Notes under the pieces: generated by a model
Seen by the model: the letters and a program-made list of their open reading frames with translations, nothing else
Database searches by the model: none
Told to the model about the DNA's origin: nothing
Made by a program: the position numbers and the translations under genes
DNA from: Flavobacteriia bacterium
Lineage (GTDB): Bacteria; Bacteroidota; Bacteroidia; Flavobacteriales_D; Crocinitomicaceae
Length of the DNA: 64,000 bases
Direction: 5' to 3'
NCBI GenBank assembly: GCA_947450325.1
Contig: CANFUT010000002.1
Location: 146,203 to 210,202, forward strand
Part shown: piece after piece, positions 55,531 to 64,000 of the stretch
Position numbering within the stretch: the first letter of the stretch is position 1
Layout: every line of letters starts with the position of its first letter

Positions 55531-56217
55531 ATGAGAGAAGAAGTAAAGAAAATTGTAGAGGCAATGAGCAAAAATTTCGTTGCTCATCCTTGGCATGGAA
55601 TTGAGGTGGGAGAAAAAGCTCCAGCAATTGTAAATGCATACATTGAAATTATTCCAGCGGATGCGATTAAATATGAAATCGATAAGCCGTCAGGACATAT
55701 TATGGTTGATAGACCACAAAAATTGTCGAATCACATGCCTTGTTTATATGGATTTATTCCAAAAACATACTGTGATACACAAGTTGCTGCTTTCGCCAAT
55801 GAAAAAACAGGACGAACTGAAATTACGGGTGATTTAGATCCATTAGATATTTGTGTTTTGAGCGAAAGAACATTTTTGCACAACAATATTTTATGTGAAT
55901 CTAAAGTAATTGGTGGATTTAGAATGTTGGACGGTGGCGAAGCAGATGATAAAATTATCGCTGTTTTGAAAAACGATCAAGCATATGGAAACATCGAAGA
56001 CATTTCTGAAATGCCGAAAATGGTCATCGACAGAGTGCGTCACTTTTTCTTGACTTACAAAGATTTAGATGGTGGTGCAAAAAATGTTGAGATTACACAT
56101 GTTTACGGTAAAGAAGAAGCTTTTGAAGTAATCAAACGTGCATCTGCAGATTATACAGCAAAATATGGTGACATCAACGAAACATTGGTTGAATCTATTT
56201 TGAGTGCGTTGAAATAA
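55531..56217 (+). CDS. ppa: Family I inorganic pyrophosphatase
   Basis: 228 aa. The active-site signature is GDLDPLDICVLSE with the metal-binding aspartates, plus EIDKPSGHIMVDRP and YGFIPKTYCD. The C-terminal RVRHFFLTYKDLDGG is conserved in Bacteroidota forms. It hydrolyses PPi made by biosynthetic reactions and is a classical target of fluoride inhibition, of note because a fluoride channel gene follows. A terminator separates the two. Confidence 0.94.
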   Translation: MREEVKKIVEAMSKNFVAHPWHGIEVGEKAPAIVNAYIEIIPADAIKYEIDKPSGHIMVDRPQKLSNHMPCLYGFIPKTYCDTQVAAFANEKTGRTEITGDLDPLDICVLSERTFLHNNILCESKVIGGFRMLDGGEADDKIIAVLKNDQAYGNIEDISEMPKMVIDRVRHFFLTYKDLDGGAKNVEITHVYGKEEAFEVIKRASADYTAKYGDINETLVESILSALK

Positions 56218-56239
56218 CATTAAATCGAAATAAATTTAG

Positions 56240-56271
56240 AGACTGTTCAATTGTTGAGCAGTCTTTTTTTT
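56240..56271 (+). terminator. Terminator after ppa
   Basis: Arms AGACTGTTCAA (56240-56250) and TTGAGCAGTCT (56254-56264) pair over 11 bp with one G-U and a 3-nt loop, followed by a T run. Confidence 0.85.
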
Positions 56272-56315
56272 GCTTCAATTTTAAGAAAATTACTATTTTC
56301 GTTCAAAAGTATCGT

Positions 56316-56678
56316 ATGAATTTCATTTGGGTTTTTATTGGCGGAGGTTTGGGCAGTATTTCTCGCTACGGAATAAGTCTTGGAACTCAAAAAATGTCTA
56401 CCGGAATTTTGCCAATTGCTACTTTTACTTCAAACATTTTAGCCTGTATCATTCTGGGAATTGCTGTTTATGGTTTTAAGGATAAATTAGAATCAACCGC
56501 TTGGATTTCACCTTTTTTAATCACAGGTTTTTGTGGCGGATTTAGTACTTTTTCTTCTTGGAGCAAAGAAACAGTTGATCTCATTCAACAAGGACAATGG
56601 TTTTGGGCTGTTGCCAACATCATCATTTCAATCGCATTCGGCATCGGGATTTTACTTTGGATGAAATGGAGTGTTTGA
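56316..56678 (+). CDS. crcB: Fluoride channel FluC (CrcB)
   Basis: 120 aa, four membrane segments. GGGLGSISRYGISLG at the N-terminus and GFCGGFSTFSSWSKETVDL near residues 70-90 are the CrcB signatures, including the Phe and Ser/Thr residues of the fluoride path. The channel is a dual-topology dimer that expels F- from the cytosol. The single gene suggests a homodimer. No fluoride riboswitch is seen in the 98 bp upstream. Confidence 0.93.
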   Translation: MNFIWVFIGGGLGSISRYGISLGTQKMSTGILPIATFTSNILACIILGIAVYGFKDKLESTAWISPFLITGFCGGFSTFSSWSKETVDLIQQGQWFWAVANIIISIAFGIGILLWMKWSV

Positions 56679-56742
56679 AATAGAATCAACAAAGCATAAT
56701 ATTTCAGCACATTTCTTGCAGTATTTCCAATCTTTTTTTCCC

Positions 56743-56750
56743 TACCTTTG
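56743..56750 (+). promoter_or_regulatory. Putative -7 element of the PfkB kinase gene
   Basis: TACCTTTG matches TAnnTTTG, 26 nt before the ATG at 56777; a TTG at 56716-56718 is 24 nt upstream. Confidence 0.45.
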
Positions 56751-56776
56751 CACTTCAATAATTTAGACATTTATAC

Positions 56777-57706
56777 ATGAGTTTACTTACTGTTGGGAGT
56801 GTTGCTTTTGATGCAATTGAAACTCCGTTTGGAAAAACAGATAAAATTATCGGTGGCGCAGCTACTTACATCTCTTTGGCAGCTTCTTTTTTTGAAAAAA
56901 ATCAGCGCATCGTTGCTGTTGTTGGTGATGATTTCCCACAAGCAATGATTGACACTTTATCTTCTCGCGGAGTGGATTTAGCAGGGTTGCAAATCAAACA
57001 AGGAGAAAAATCTTTTTTCTGGTCAGGAAAGTATCACAACGACATGAATACAAGAGATACGTTGATTACTGAATTAAATGTATTGGAACATTTTGATCCA
57101 ATTATTCCGGCTGAATATCAAGGAACTGAATATTTGATGTTGGGAAATTTGAGTCCACAAGTGCAAAAATTGGTTGTTGAGCGTTTGACAGAACGTCCAA
57201 AATTAATCGCCATGGATACGATGAATTTCTGGATGGATATCGCTTTGGAAGACTTGAAGCAAACTTTATCTATGATTGATTTGTTAATTATTAATGATGA
57301 AGAAGCAAGACAACTTTCAGGTGAAAGTTCGTTGGTAAAAGCTTCAAAAGTGATTCGTGCGATGGGACCAAAATACTTGATTATTAAAAAAGGAGAACAC
57401 GGAGCTTTGTTGTTTCACGACGAACAAATTTTCGCAGCACCAGCATTGCCATTGGAAGAAGTATTTGATCCAACTGGAGCAGGAGATACTTTTGCAGGTG
57501 GATTTATGGGATACATCGCAAGCACCAATGATATTTCGTTTGAAAACATGAAAAGAGCAATCATCGCAGGTTCTGCATTGGCTTCATTTTGCGTTGAAAA
57601 ATTTGGAACTGAAAAATTGACTAACATTTCTCAATCAGACATGGAAAACCGCATTCAGCAGTTTGTTTCTTTGGCTAATTTTGAAATGACTTACCAAGTA
57701 GATTAA
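56777..57706 (+). CDS. PfkB-family carbohydrate/nucleoside kinase
   Basis: 309 aa. The opening GSVAFDAIETPFGKTDKIIGGAATYISLA and the catalytic DPTGAGDTFAGGFMGYI with the base Asp (about residue 230-250) define the PfkB fold. NDEEARQLSG is the typical kinase block. It phosphorylates a sugar or nucleoside; the substrate is not readable. It is followed after 11 nt by the DUF349 gene, and this start of a run continues to the VWA/AAA pair. Confidence 0.88.
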   Translation: MSLLTVGSVAFDAIETPFGKTDKIIGGAATYISLAASFFEKNQRIVAVVGDDFPQAMIDTLSSRGVDLAGLQIKQGEKSFFWSGKYHNDMNTRDTLITELNVLEHFDPIIPAEYQGTEYLMLGNLSPQVQKLVVERLTERPKLIAMDTMNFWMDIALEDLKQTLSMIDLLIINDEEARQLSGESSLVKASKVIRAMGPKYLIIKKGEHGALLFHDEQIFAAPALPLEEVFDPTGAGDTFAGGFMGYIASTNDISFENMKRAIIAGSALASFCVEKFGTEKLTNISQSDMENRIQQFVSLANFEMTYQVD

Positions 57707-57717
57707 GCTTTTGAGCT

Positions 57718-59424
57718 ATGGAAAAAACAGCGTTTATTGATCAATTAAAAGCATTCACTTCTCAGGAAGACGTTTTGTCGGTGAGTCGTGATGTGAATGA
57801 ATTAAAAAGCAAATTTGAAGATTTTTGCATTGAAGAAGAGCGATTGAAACAAGTTGCTTTTTTAGAGTCTCAATCAGAGGGTGATACAGCTATCTATGAA
57901 AGAATGCCAGACCCATTGAAAGAGGAATTTTATTCAATTTACAATGCTTACCGCGAGCAAAAAACAGCGGTTTCCACAGCGAAAAAATTGGAGCAAGAAG
58001 CCAATATGCGCTTGAAAAAGAATTTGATCGAACGATTGAAAACCTTGATTCAAGAAGAAGAAAATATTGGCGTTGCAGTAGCAACCTACAAGGAAATTCA
58101 CGAAGCTTGGAAACAATCAGGTGATGTAATCCGAGAAAAAAGACAAGAAATTCAGCAAGAATATTCTAAATTATTGGAGTCTTTCTTTTTCAATTTGAAG
58201 ATTTACCGTGAATTGAAAGAGCATGATTTGAAACGAAATTTCCAAATTAAAACGGAACTAGTAGAAAAAATCAAAGCGCTAAATTCTTTGGATTCCGTGA
58301 AGGAAATGGAAGCGTCTATCAAAGCTTTGCAAAACGAATTTGATGAAACTGGACCTGTTCCGCAAGAAGAGTGGGAAAACGTCAAAAATGCTTATTGGGA
58401 AGTTGTCAAATCCGTTTATGCTAAAATTCATGAATTCTATGAAGGAAAACGCGAAGAATTGCGCTTAAATATTGAGAAAAAACAAGCGCTTTTAGACGAA
58501 ACACGAGCATTTATCACTTCCATAGAAGAAGTTACTTCAACCAAAGAATGGGAAGAATTGACCCAAAAATTATTGCAATTTCAAGAGGATTGGAAGAAAA
58601 TTGGTTTTGGTACCAAGAAAGAAAACGAAGAATTATGGGCTGCTTTCAGAATAGAATGTGATGCGTTTTTCGCTAAAAAGAAAGCATTTTTTGAAGGAAT
58701 CCGTTCACAATTTGATGCCGTTGCCAGTCAGAAAAAACAATTAGTCGAAAAAGTACAATCTTTGAAAGATTCTACAGATTGGAAAGCTACTTCTGAAGCA
58801 ATAGTTAAATTGCAACAAGATTGGAAAAAATTGGGAAATGCTGGTCAACGAAATGAACAACAACTTTGGAAAGATTTCAGAGGTGCTTGCGATGCTTTTT
58901 TCAATGCCAAACAAAAACATTTTGAAGAATCTGACAAATTGAATGAGACCAATTTAGCTGCTAAATTAGACATCATTTCGAAGATTGAAGCATATGAAGT
59001 AACAGACGATAAGAAAAAAGCATTGGACGATTTGAAAGAGTTTTCAAGTGCTTTCAATGCAGTTGGAAAAGTTCCTTTTAAAGAAAAAGACAAAGTGTAC
59101 AACGCTTACAAAACGGCCATTGATGCACATTATACCAAATTGAAATTGGAAGGTGCTGAGAAAGAAAAAGCAATGTTCCAAGCCAAAATGGATTCTTTGA
59201 AAGCAAATCCAAATGCAGACAAAATGCTTGACCGCGAGCGCAAAGACATGCAATTGCAAATTCAAAATTTGAAGCAAGAAGTCAATCAGTACGAAAACAA
59301 TTTAGGTTTCTTCGCCAAATCAAAAGGTGCGGATGCCATGATCAAAGAAATTGAATCAAAAATCAATGGTGCAAAGCGCAAAATTGAAGAATATCAACGC
59401 AAAATTAAGCTTCTGAACGAATGA
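57718..59424 (+). CDS. DUF349 repeat protein
   Basis: 568 aa, almost entirely helical and charged. Three or more DUF349 units are visible, each with W-K-x-G/I-G-type text: EIHEAWKQSGDVIREKRQEI, LLQFQEDWKKIGFGTKKENEELW, KLQQDWKKLGNAGQRNEQQLW and EFSSAFNAVGKVPFKEKDKV. The tail is a coiled coil (about 480-568). Family members are cytosolic, of unknown function, with suggested links to tRNA or ribosome handling. It overlaps the next start by 4 bp. Confidence 0.85.
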   Translation: MEKTAFIDQLKAFTSQEDVLSVSRDVNELKSKFEDFCIEEERLKQVAFLESQSEGDTAIYERMPDPLKEEFYSIYNAYREQKTAVSTAKKLEQEANMRLKKNLIERLKTLIQEEENIGVAVATYKEIHEAWKQSGDVIREKRQEIQQEYSKLLESFFFNLKIYRELKEHDLKRNFQIKTELVEKIKALNSLDSVKEMEASIKALQNEFDETGPVPQEEWENVKNAYWEVVKSVYAKIHEFYEGKREELRLNIEKKQALLDETRAFITSIEEVTSTKEWEELTQKLLQFQEDWKKIGFGTKKENEELWAAFRIECDAFFAKKKAFFEGIRSQFDAVASQKKQLVEKVQSLKDSTDWKATSEAIVKLQQDWKKLGNAGQRNEQQLWKDFRGACDAFFNAKQKHFEESDKLNETNLAAKLDIISKIEAYEVTDDKKKALDDLKEFSSAFNAVGKVPFKEKDKVYNAYKTAIDAHYTKLKLEGAEKEKAMFQAKMDSLKANPNADKMLDRERKDMQLQIQNLKQEVNQYENNLGFFAKSKGADAMIKEIESKINGAKRKIEEYQRKIKLLNE

Positions 59425-60095
59425 ATAAATTCGTAAATATATTATTGATGTTAATCTCGTTTCCAGCATTGGCTTTGACGGTTTATGTTGGATTCGATTT
59501 ACCAATAGAATTCCTTAAAACAACAGGAAATAATTTGCCTTTCAAAGGTGAAATTTTTCTAGGATTTGGTGCTATTTTATTAATTGTTGGTGGAAGAAGA
59601 TCCATGCGCCGTTGGATGGGGATGAGAATGGTTTCTCAAATTTCTCGTTTTCAATGGAATCAACCAATGGGAAAAACAAGAATTCGTCAAGCAAATATGT
59701 ATTTGAACTTGGAAGCAATAATGCATTTGTTTTTGGCAATCGGAACATATTCGATTACCCATCAAGCATGGCCAATTTCAGCAGTGTATTTGATATTAGG
59801 GATAGACCACTTGCTTTTTGAAATTTACGGTACAAGTAGAAATAAATTCCGCGTTGGAATTACGAAAAATGCCATTGTTGTAGCCGACAGAGATGTAAAG
59901 GTAATTTACTTTTCAGGTTTAAGAAGAGTAAGTACGCAGCAACAAAGCTTATTTTTTGATTACATCAAAGAATTACAAATTGCCATTCCAATTGATGCGG
60001 TTGCAGCTGAAAATAGAACCTCATTTAGAGAAACCATTGAACAAATTGTAGACAGAGACAAAGTTTTCTTTTCAGAAGGATTTAAAGAATTTTAA
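59421..60095 (+). CDS. Integral membrane protein of unknown function
   Basis: 224 aa, overlapping the DUF349 gene by 4 bp (ATGA). Membrane segments at about 5-25, 40-58 and 100-135; the C-terminal 80 residues are soluble (GLRRVSTQQQSLFFDYIKELQIAIPIDAV). An Arg/Trp-rich cytosolic loop (GGRRSMRRWMGMRMVSQISRFQWN) lies between segments two and three. I do not recognise a family. Its place between DUF349 and the VWA/AAA genes suggests a shared transcript but no known link. Confidence 0.75.
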   Translation: MNKFVNILLMLISFPALALTVYVGFDLPIEFLKTTGNNLPFKGEIFLGFGAILLIVGGRRSMRRWMGMRMVSQISRFQWNQPMGKTRIRQANMYLNLEAIMHLFLAIGTYSITHQAWPISAVYLILGIDHLLFEIYGTSRNKFRVGITKNAIVVADRDVKVIYFSGLRRVSTQQQSLFFDYIKELQIAIPIDAVAAENRTSFRETIEQIVDRDKVFFSEGFKEF

Positions 60096-60162
60096 ATCAA
60101 TTTAATCCGCTTTAAATTAAACATCTCTTCACTTTAATTGTTAAACTCAAACAACAATTAGC

Positions 60163-61281
60163 ATGGAAAATAAAGGAAGAGGATTTGTATTTAAACCTTA
60201 TCAAGCACCAGAACAATCACCATTTGATCGTCTTTTTGAGATTTTCACCGAATTAATTACCCACACTTCAGGCGATTTTGATGAAGCCATCGATTGGTTG
60301 CGGGTCTTAGATAAAGAATACAATCTAACGACTGCTGAATATACAATCGACGATTTCATTGAAGATTTGCGAAAAAAGCGCTACATCAAAGACAAAGAGG
60401 GAAAAGAGGGTGAAGGTGGTACAGAAATTACCGCCAAAACAGAAAGAGCGATTCGCAAACAAGCACTAGATCACATTTTTGGGAACATCAAAAAAAGCGG
60501 CGCTGGAAATCACGCAACCAAATACAGCGGCAAAGGCGATGAACAAACCGGAGAATTTCGCGATTACATTTTTGGAGATTCTTTGGAGCGCATATCAATG
60601 ACAGAAAGTTTGAGAAATGCCCAAATCAATAACGGAATTGGTGAATTTCAATTGACTGAAAGAGACTTGATTGTAGAAGAAAGTTATTTCAAAGCGCAAA
60701 TGAGCACTGTCTTGATGATTGACATCAGTCACAGCATGATTTTATACGGCGAAGATAGAATTACACCTGCCAAAAAAGTAGCGATGGCACTTTCGGAATT
60801 GATTAAAACGCGTTATCCAAAAGATTCGATTGACATTCTGGTTTTCGGAAATGATGCTTGGGTAATCGAAGCCAAAGATTTGCCTTATTTGCAAGTGGGA
60901 CCGTATCACACAAATACAGTTGCTGGTTTACAATTGGCCATGGATATTTTAAGACGCAAGCGAAATACCAACAAGCAAATTTTCATGATTACCGACGGAA
61001 AACCAAGCTGCGTCAAAGAAGCAAATGGCGATTATTACATGAATAGCAATGGATTGGATTCATACATTGTGGATAAATGCTACACAACTGCCCAACAAGC
61101 GCGTAAATTGCATATTCCGATAACGACATTCATGATTGCGCAAGATCCTTATTTGAGACAATTTGTGCAACGTTTCACAGAAGCCAATCAAGGAAAAGCT
61201 TTTTACACAGGATTACAAGGTTTGGGTCAAATGATTTTTGAAGATTACCAAACCAATCGAATCAAGAGAATTAGAGGTTAA
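60163..61281 (+). CDS. VWA-domain protein (chelatase-like partner)
   Basis: 372 aa. The N-terminal 180 residues are soluble and charged. The von Willebrand A domain starts near 180 with the metal site STVLMIDISHSMILYGEDRITPAKKVA (D-x-S-x-S), then the Thr loop HTNTVAGLQLAMDIL and FMITDGKPSC. Such proteins work with AAA+ ATPases to insert metals or remodel partners. The next gene encodes the AAA+ partner 20 nt downstream, so the two probably form one complex. Confidence 0.87.
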   Translation: MENKGRGFVFKPYQAPEQSPFDRLFEIFTELITHTSGDFDEAIDWLRVLDKEYNLTTAEYTIDDFIEDLRKKRYIKDKEGKEGEGGTEITAKTERAIRKQALDHIFGNIKKSGAGNHATKYSGKGDEQTGEFRDYIFGDSLERISMTESLRNAQINNGIGEFQLTERDLIVEESYFKAQMSTVLMIDISHSMILYGEDRITPAKKVAMALSELIKTRYPKDSIDILVFGNDAWVIEAKDLPYLQVGPYHTNTVAGLQLAMDILRRKRNTNKQIFMITDGKPSCVKEANGDYYMNSNGLDSYIVDKCYTTAQQARKLHIPITTFMIAQDPYLRQFVQRFTEANQGKAFYTGLQGLGQMIFEDYQTNRIKRIRG

Positions 61282-61301
61282 ACATCAACAATATTAGCAA
61301 A

Positions 61302-62762
61302 ATGACAAATATTCAAACACTCAGTGAACTAAAAAAATCAGGTTATAGAACCAAATCAATCAAAGAAGAATTACGAGACAATTTAGTCACACTTATACAA
61401 GCAAAAAAGCCAACTTTTGAAGGAATACACGGTTACGAAAATTCGGTAATTCCAGAATTAGAACGCGCGATTTTGTCTAAACACAACATCAATTTATTGG
61501 GTTTACGTGGACAAGCCAAAACGCGAATTGCGCGACAAATGGTGAACTTGCTCGACGAATGGATTCCAGTCGTGAAAGGTTCAGAAGTAAATGATGATCC
61601 ATTGGAACCATTGTCTCGTTACGCCAAAGATTTGATTTTGGAAATGGGGGATGACACACCACTTACTTGGTTGCATCGAAGTGAAAGATTTGCGGAAAAA
61701 TTGGCTACACCTGATGTTACAATTTCAGATTTAATTGGTGATGTAGATCCTATTCGAGCAGCCAATTTAAGATTGTCTTATGCGGATGAACGCGTGATTC
61801 ATTTTGGTATGATTCCGCGTGCCAATCGTTGCATTTTTGTGATCAATGAATTGCCAGATTTGCAAGCGAGAATTCAAGTTGCGTTGTTCAATATCTTACA
61901 AGAAGGTGATATCCAAATTCGTGGTTTTCAATTGCGTTTCCCATTGGACATTCAATTCATATTTACAGCGAATCCAGAGGATTATACCAATCGCGGTAGT
62001 ATTGTTACACCTTTGAAAGACAGAATTGGGTCTCAAATTTTGACGCATTATCCTGAAAGCATTCACATTGCACGAAAAATCACCGCACAAGAAGCCAAAT
62101 TAGTTGGAAATCAGAAAGAGAACATTTACGTTCCATCTTTGGCAATGGATATCATCGAACAAATTGGTTTTGAAGCCCGTGAAAGTGAGTACATCGATGC
62201 GAAAAGTGGCGTAAGTGCCAGAATGAGTATTTCTGCTTTTGAAAATTTAATCAGTACCGCAGAATTGAGAAGTTTGCGTGCTGGAAATGTTAAAACAACA
62301 GTGAGATTGAGTGATTTCACTGGAATAATTCCTGCATTGACTGGTAAAATGGAATTGGTTTATGAAGGTGAACAAGAAGGAGCACTTTTTGTAGCTGAGC
62401 AATTAATCAATGCGTCAATCAAAACACTTTTCGAAAGCTATTTCCCTAAAGTGGAGAAATTGGAGAAAGAAGACGTTAAAGGACCATACCAAGATATCGT
62501 TGACTGGTTTTTTGAAGCTGATGAGGTTCATTTGAGTCAAGAAGCAGATGACGAAACTTATTTTGCGCAATTAGATGCGATTGAGCCGTTGGAAAAATTA
62601 ATTCAAAAATACCAACCAAGAATTCAAAATGAAGACAAACATTTTCTGAAAGAGTTTGTACTTTGGGGATTGGTTGAAAGTAAAAAATTGAGTAAATCTG
62701 CTGCCGAAAGTGGTGTCAGTTACCGCGATCGATTCAGCGATTATATGAAAGGAAGCATTTAA
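61302..62762 (+). CDS. MoxR/magnesium-chelatase-like AAA+ ATPase
   Basis: 486 aa. Walker A reads LLGLRGQAKTRIARQMV (near residue 66-82). Walker B reads CIFVINELPDL, with Asn in place of the usual first acidic residue, a change I believe is common in this subgroup. LDIQFIFTANPEDYTNRG is sensor 1 and TPLKDRIGSQILTHYP precedes the arginine finger region. With the VWA protein it resembles the BchI/BchD or MoxR/VWA chaperones. The client is unknown. It ends the run and is convergent with rlmF. Confidence 0.88.
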   Translation: MTNIQTLSELKKSGYRTKSIKEELRDNLVTLIQAKKPTFEGIHGYENSVIPELERAILSKHNINLLGLRGQAKTRIARQMVNLLDEWIPVVKGSEVNDDPLEPLSRYAKDLILEMGDDTPLTWLHRSERFAEKLATPDVTISDLIGDVDPIRAANLRLSYADERVIHFGMIPRANRCIFVINELPDLQARIQVALFNILQEGDIQIRGFQLRFPLDIQFIFTANPEDYTNRGSIVTPLKDRIGSQILTHYPESIHIARKITAQEAKLVGNQKENIYVPSLAMDIIEQIGFEARESEYIDAKSGVSARMSISAFENLISTAELRSLRAGNVKTTVRLSDFTGIIPALTGKMELVYEGEQEGALFVAEQLINASIKTLFESYFPKVEKLEKEDVKGPYQDIVDWFFEADEVHLSQEADDETYFAQLDAIEPLEKLIQKYQPRIQNEDKHFLKEFVLWGLVESKKLSKSAAESGVSYRDRFSDYMKGSI

Positions 62763-62772
62763 TATCAGGGAT

Positions 62773-63717
62773 TTATTTACCCCAATTTTTCAATTCTTTT
62801 TCAGACAAAAAACTCCAGGCAATGAAACGACTCGTTTTGTTGCCTTGTTGCATTTCAACGATTTGATACTTCGTAATCGGCAATTTCTGCAACGACTTTA
62901 CAATGCCGCGCAAGTTTTCCTTTTTAGAAACCAAGGTCGAAAACCAAGCGCAATTGTTGGAAAATAGAACACTTTCTAGAATCATTTGGCGAATGAAACT
63001 TGCTTCTCCGCCATCACACCAAAGTTCATTGCTTTGACCGCCAAAATTTAAAATGGGTTTGTTGTTTTTTTGACTCGTCAAATTCTTGATTTTTCGCTTC
63101 GTTCCAATTTCTGCATCCACTCTAGAAGCATGAAATGGCGGATTGCAAATGGTGACATCAAATAGATCTTTCGGATCAATAATTCCATTGAAAATCGCCT
63201 TGATATTGGTTTGTTGCCGCAATTCAATTTTACCTCGCAAAACTTCATTTGAATCTACAATCTTTTGTGCCGCTTCCAAGGCTTTTGGTTCAATTTCCGC
63301 GCCTACAAATTCCCAATTGTATTCTCGCACTCCGATAATTGGATAAATGCAATTAGCCCCAACGCCGATATCTAAACAATGAATCTTATTTTTCTTCGCA
63401 GGAAGTTCCTTGGTAATTAAATCTGCCAAATAATGCACATAATCTGCCCGTCCTGGAATTGGTGGCGTCAAGAAATCCGCAGGAATATCCCAATATTCAA
63501 TTCCATAGAAATGTTTGAGCAACGCTTGATTCAAGGTTTTCACCGCCATAGGATCAAAAAAATCAATCGATTCATCACCAAACTGATTCACCTGCACAAA
63601 GGGCTTCAAACTCGCACAGCTTGCATTCAACGATGCAAAATCATAGCGCTCGCGGTGTTTACTTCGCGGATGCAAATTTGATTTGATGGGTGATTGGGGT
63701 TTTGGAGTGGGATTCAT
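62773..63717 (-). CDS. rlmF: 23S rRNA (adenine-1618-N6)-methyltransferase RlmF
   Basis: 314 aa. The N-terminal KSNLHPRSKHRERYDF is the RlmF/YbiN signature, followed by a Rossmann core (IHCLDIGVGANCIYPIIG) and the N6-adenine catalytic motif ICNPPFHAS (NPPF, about residue 190). It methylates A1618 of 23S rRNA. Full length for the family. It is convergent with the AAA+ gene (10 bp gap) and faces the intergenic region before the transposase candidate. Confidence 0.92.
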   Translation of the reverse strand: MNPTPKPQSPIKSNLHPRSKHRERYDFASLNASCASLKPFVQVNQFGDESIDFFDPMAVKTLNQALLKHFYGIEYWDIPADFLTPPIPGRADYVHYLADLITKELPAKKNKIHCLDIGVGANCIYPIIGVREYNWEFVGAEIEPKALEAAQKIVDSNEVLRGKIELRQQTNIKAIFNGIIDPKDLFDVTICNPPFHASRVDAEIGTKRKIKNLTSQKNNKPILNFGGQSNELWCDGGEASFIRQMILESVLFSNNCAWFSTLVSKKENLRGIVKSLQKLPITKYQIVEMQQGNKTSRFIAWSFLSEKELKNWGK

Positions 63718-63922
63718 GAATGAAACTTAGCAACAAAAAATGAGAGCAAAAAAAAACAGAACTCCAAACATCATTTTCACTCTTTTTCTCGTTCCTACTA
63801 TATGATTACCGAACTGTCGAATCAAATACTTATTTATACAAAGGTAATAAAGGATCAAAACAAATACCTGTGGAGCTAAATTTAAGATTTTTTTATAACC
63901 TTTGATTCCTAAATGATTTTTT
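63718..63922. other. Intergenic region before the transposase-like frame
   Basis: 205 bp, AT-rich, no gene seen. If the following frame is an IS transposase, the IS left end with its inverted repeat should lie here, but the right end is outside the window, so I cannot pair the ends. Near 63897 ATAACCTTTG is a poor -7 match. Confidence 0.4.
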
Positions 63923-64000
63923 TTGGAAAATATTGATTTGTTAAAGTTGCTTTTACCTGATTATTTGGTTGAGTATTTTGATGTTTTAAAAGTTGAGAAA
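63923..64000 (+). CDS. Start of an ISAon1-type transposase (3' end outside window)
   Basis: After a stop at 63914 the frame is open to the window edge. From the TTG at 63923 it reads as 26 codons: L/M-ENIDLLKLLLPDYLVEYFD and VLKVEK. The LLKLLLP...YF pattern is what I recall for the N-terminal region of ISAon1-family transposases in Bacteroidota. An ATG at 63913 opens a different frame that soon stops. The call depends on 26 residues only, so it is tentative. Confidence 0.5.
   Translation, partial: MENIDLLKLLLPDYLVEYFDVLKVEK

Noticed and set aside
56218..56315. Fluoride riboswitch before crcB
   Set aside because: The conserved GATG and pseudoknot elements are not seen; the only structure is the terminator of ppa.

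Overview
The window is a stretch of chromosome from a low-G+C member of the Bacteroidota, most likely a flavobacterium and plausibly close to Crocinitomicaceae/Fluviicola (the family placement is inference). The supporting signs are two secreted proteins with C-terminal type IX secretion (T9SS) sorting domains, repeated TAnnTTTG promoter elements of the Bacteroidota -7 type, the gene order DUF177-rpmF-plsX-fabH-accB-accC, the order ftsX-DUF3098-uppP-truB, a Bacteroidota-type L32, and SUMF1/GldK-like and GYF_2 proteins. I saw no rRNA, tRNA or CRISPR array.

Layout. 1-1406 is the 3' end of an AsmA-like gene. 1806-7224 is an imuA-imuB-dnaE2 mutagenic translesion cassette, richer in G+C than its surroundings, with a 15-bp palindrome on its putative promoter. 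7420-9290 holds a RidA-family gene, a TPR-like membrane protein and an RlmI-like methyltransferase. 9621-14318 is the L32 and fatty-acid initiation operon, closed by a clear terminator. 14470-18522 holds a secreted glycerophosphodiesterase and an exported multicopper oxidase followed by two thioredoxin-fold proteins. 18679-25594 holds a pseudouridine synthase, ArfB, a cation/proton antiporter, MgtE and a 2-hydroxyacid dehydrogenase. 25687-29331 is ileS, which carries an in-frame palindromic repeat and an AT-rich expansion in its editing-domain region.

29476-35763 holds a sugar permease, xseAB and the ftsX-DUF3098-uppP-truB operon. 35773-38455 holds a free-standing NUMOD4/HNH endonuclease, an ECF sigma factor with a membrane partner, and YraN. 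38599-45084 holds a T9SS cargo protein, an alpha/beta-hydrolase-like lipase candidate, YebC, a conserved unknown, RseP and an acyl-CoA thioesterase. 45239-51229 is an AT-rich accessory block: a putative HTH regulator, a secreted SUMF1-like protein, two membrane proteins that carry the same GYF_2 domain at opposite ends, a Cys-rich membrane mini-protein and a small secreted protein. 51314-57706 holds YgiQ, CvpA, a barrel-like protein, a decayed BaiN/HI0933-type flavoprotein, pyrophosphatase, a fluoride channel and a PfkB kinase. 57718-63717 holds a DUF349 protein, a membrane protein, a VWA/AAA+ chelatase-like pair and RlmF. The last bases, from 63923, look like the first codons of an ISAon1-type transposase.

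The most distinctive observations are the palindromic repeat read through as protein inside ileS, the palindrome on the imu promoter, the GYF_2 block with a tandem decamer in its divergent control region, the internally deleted flavoprotein, and several genes whose -7 element lies only 4-6 nt before the start codon, suggesting leaderless transcripts.
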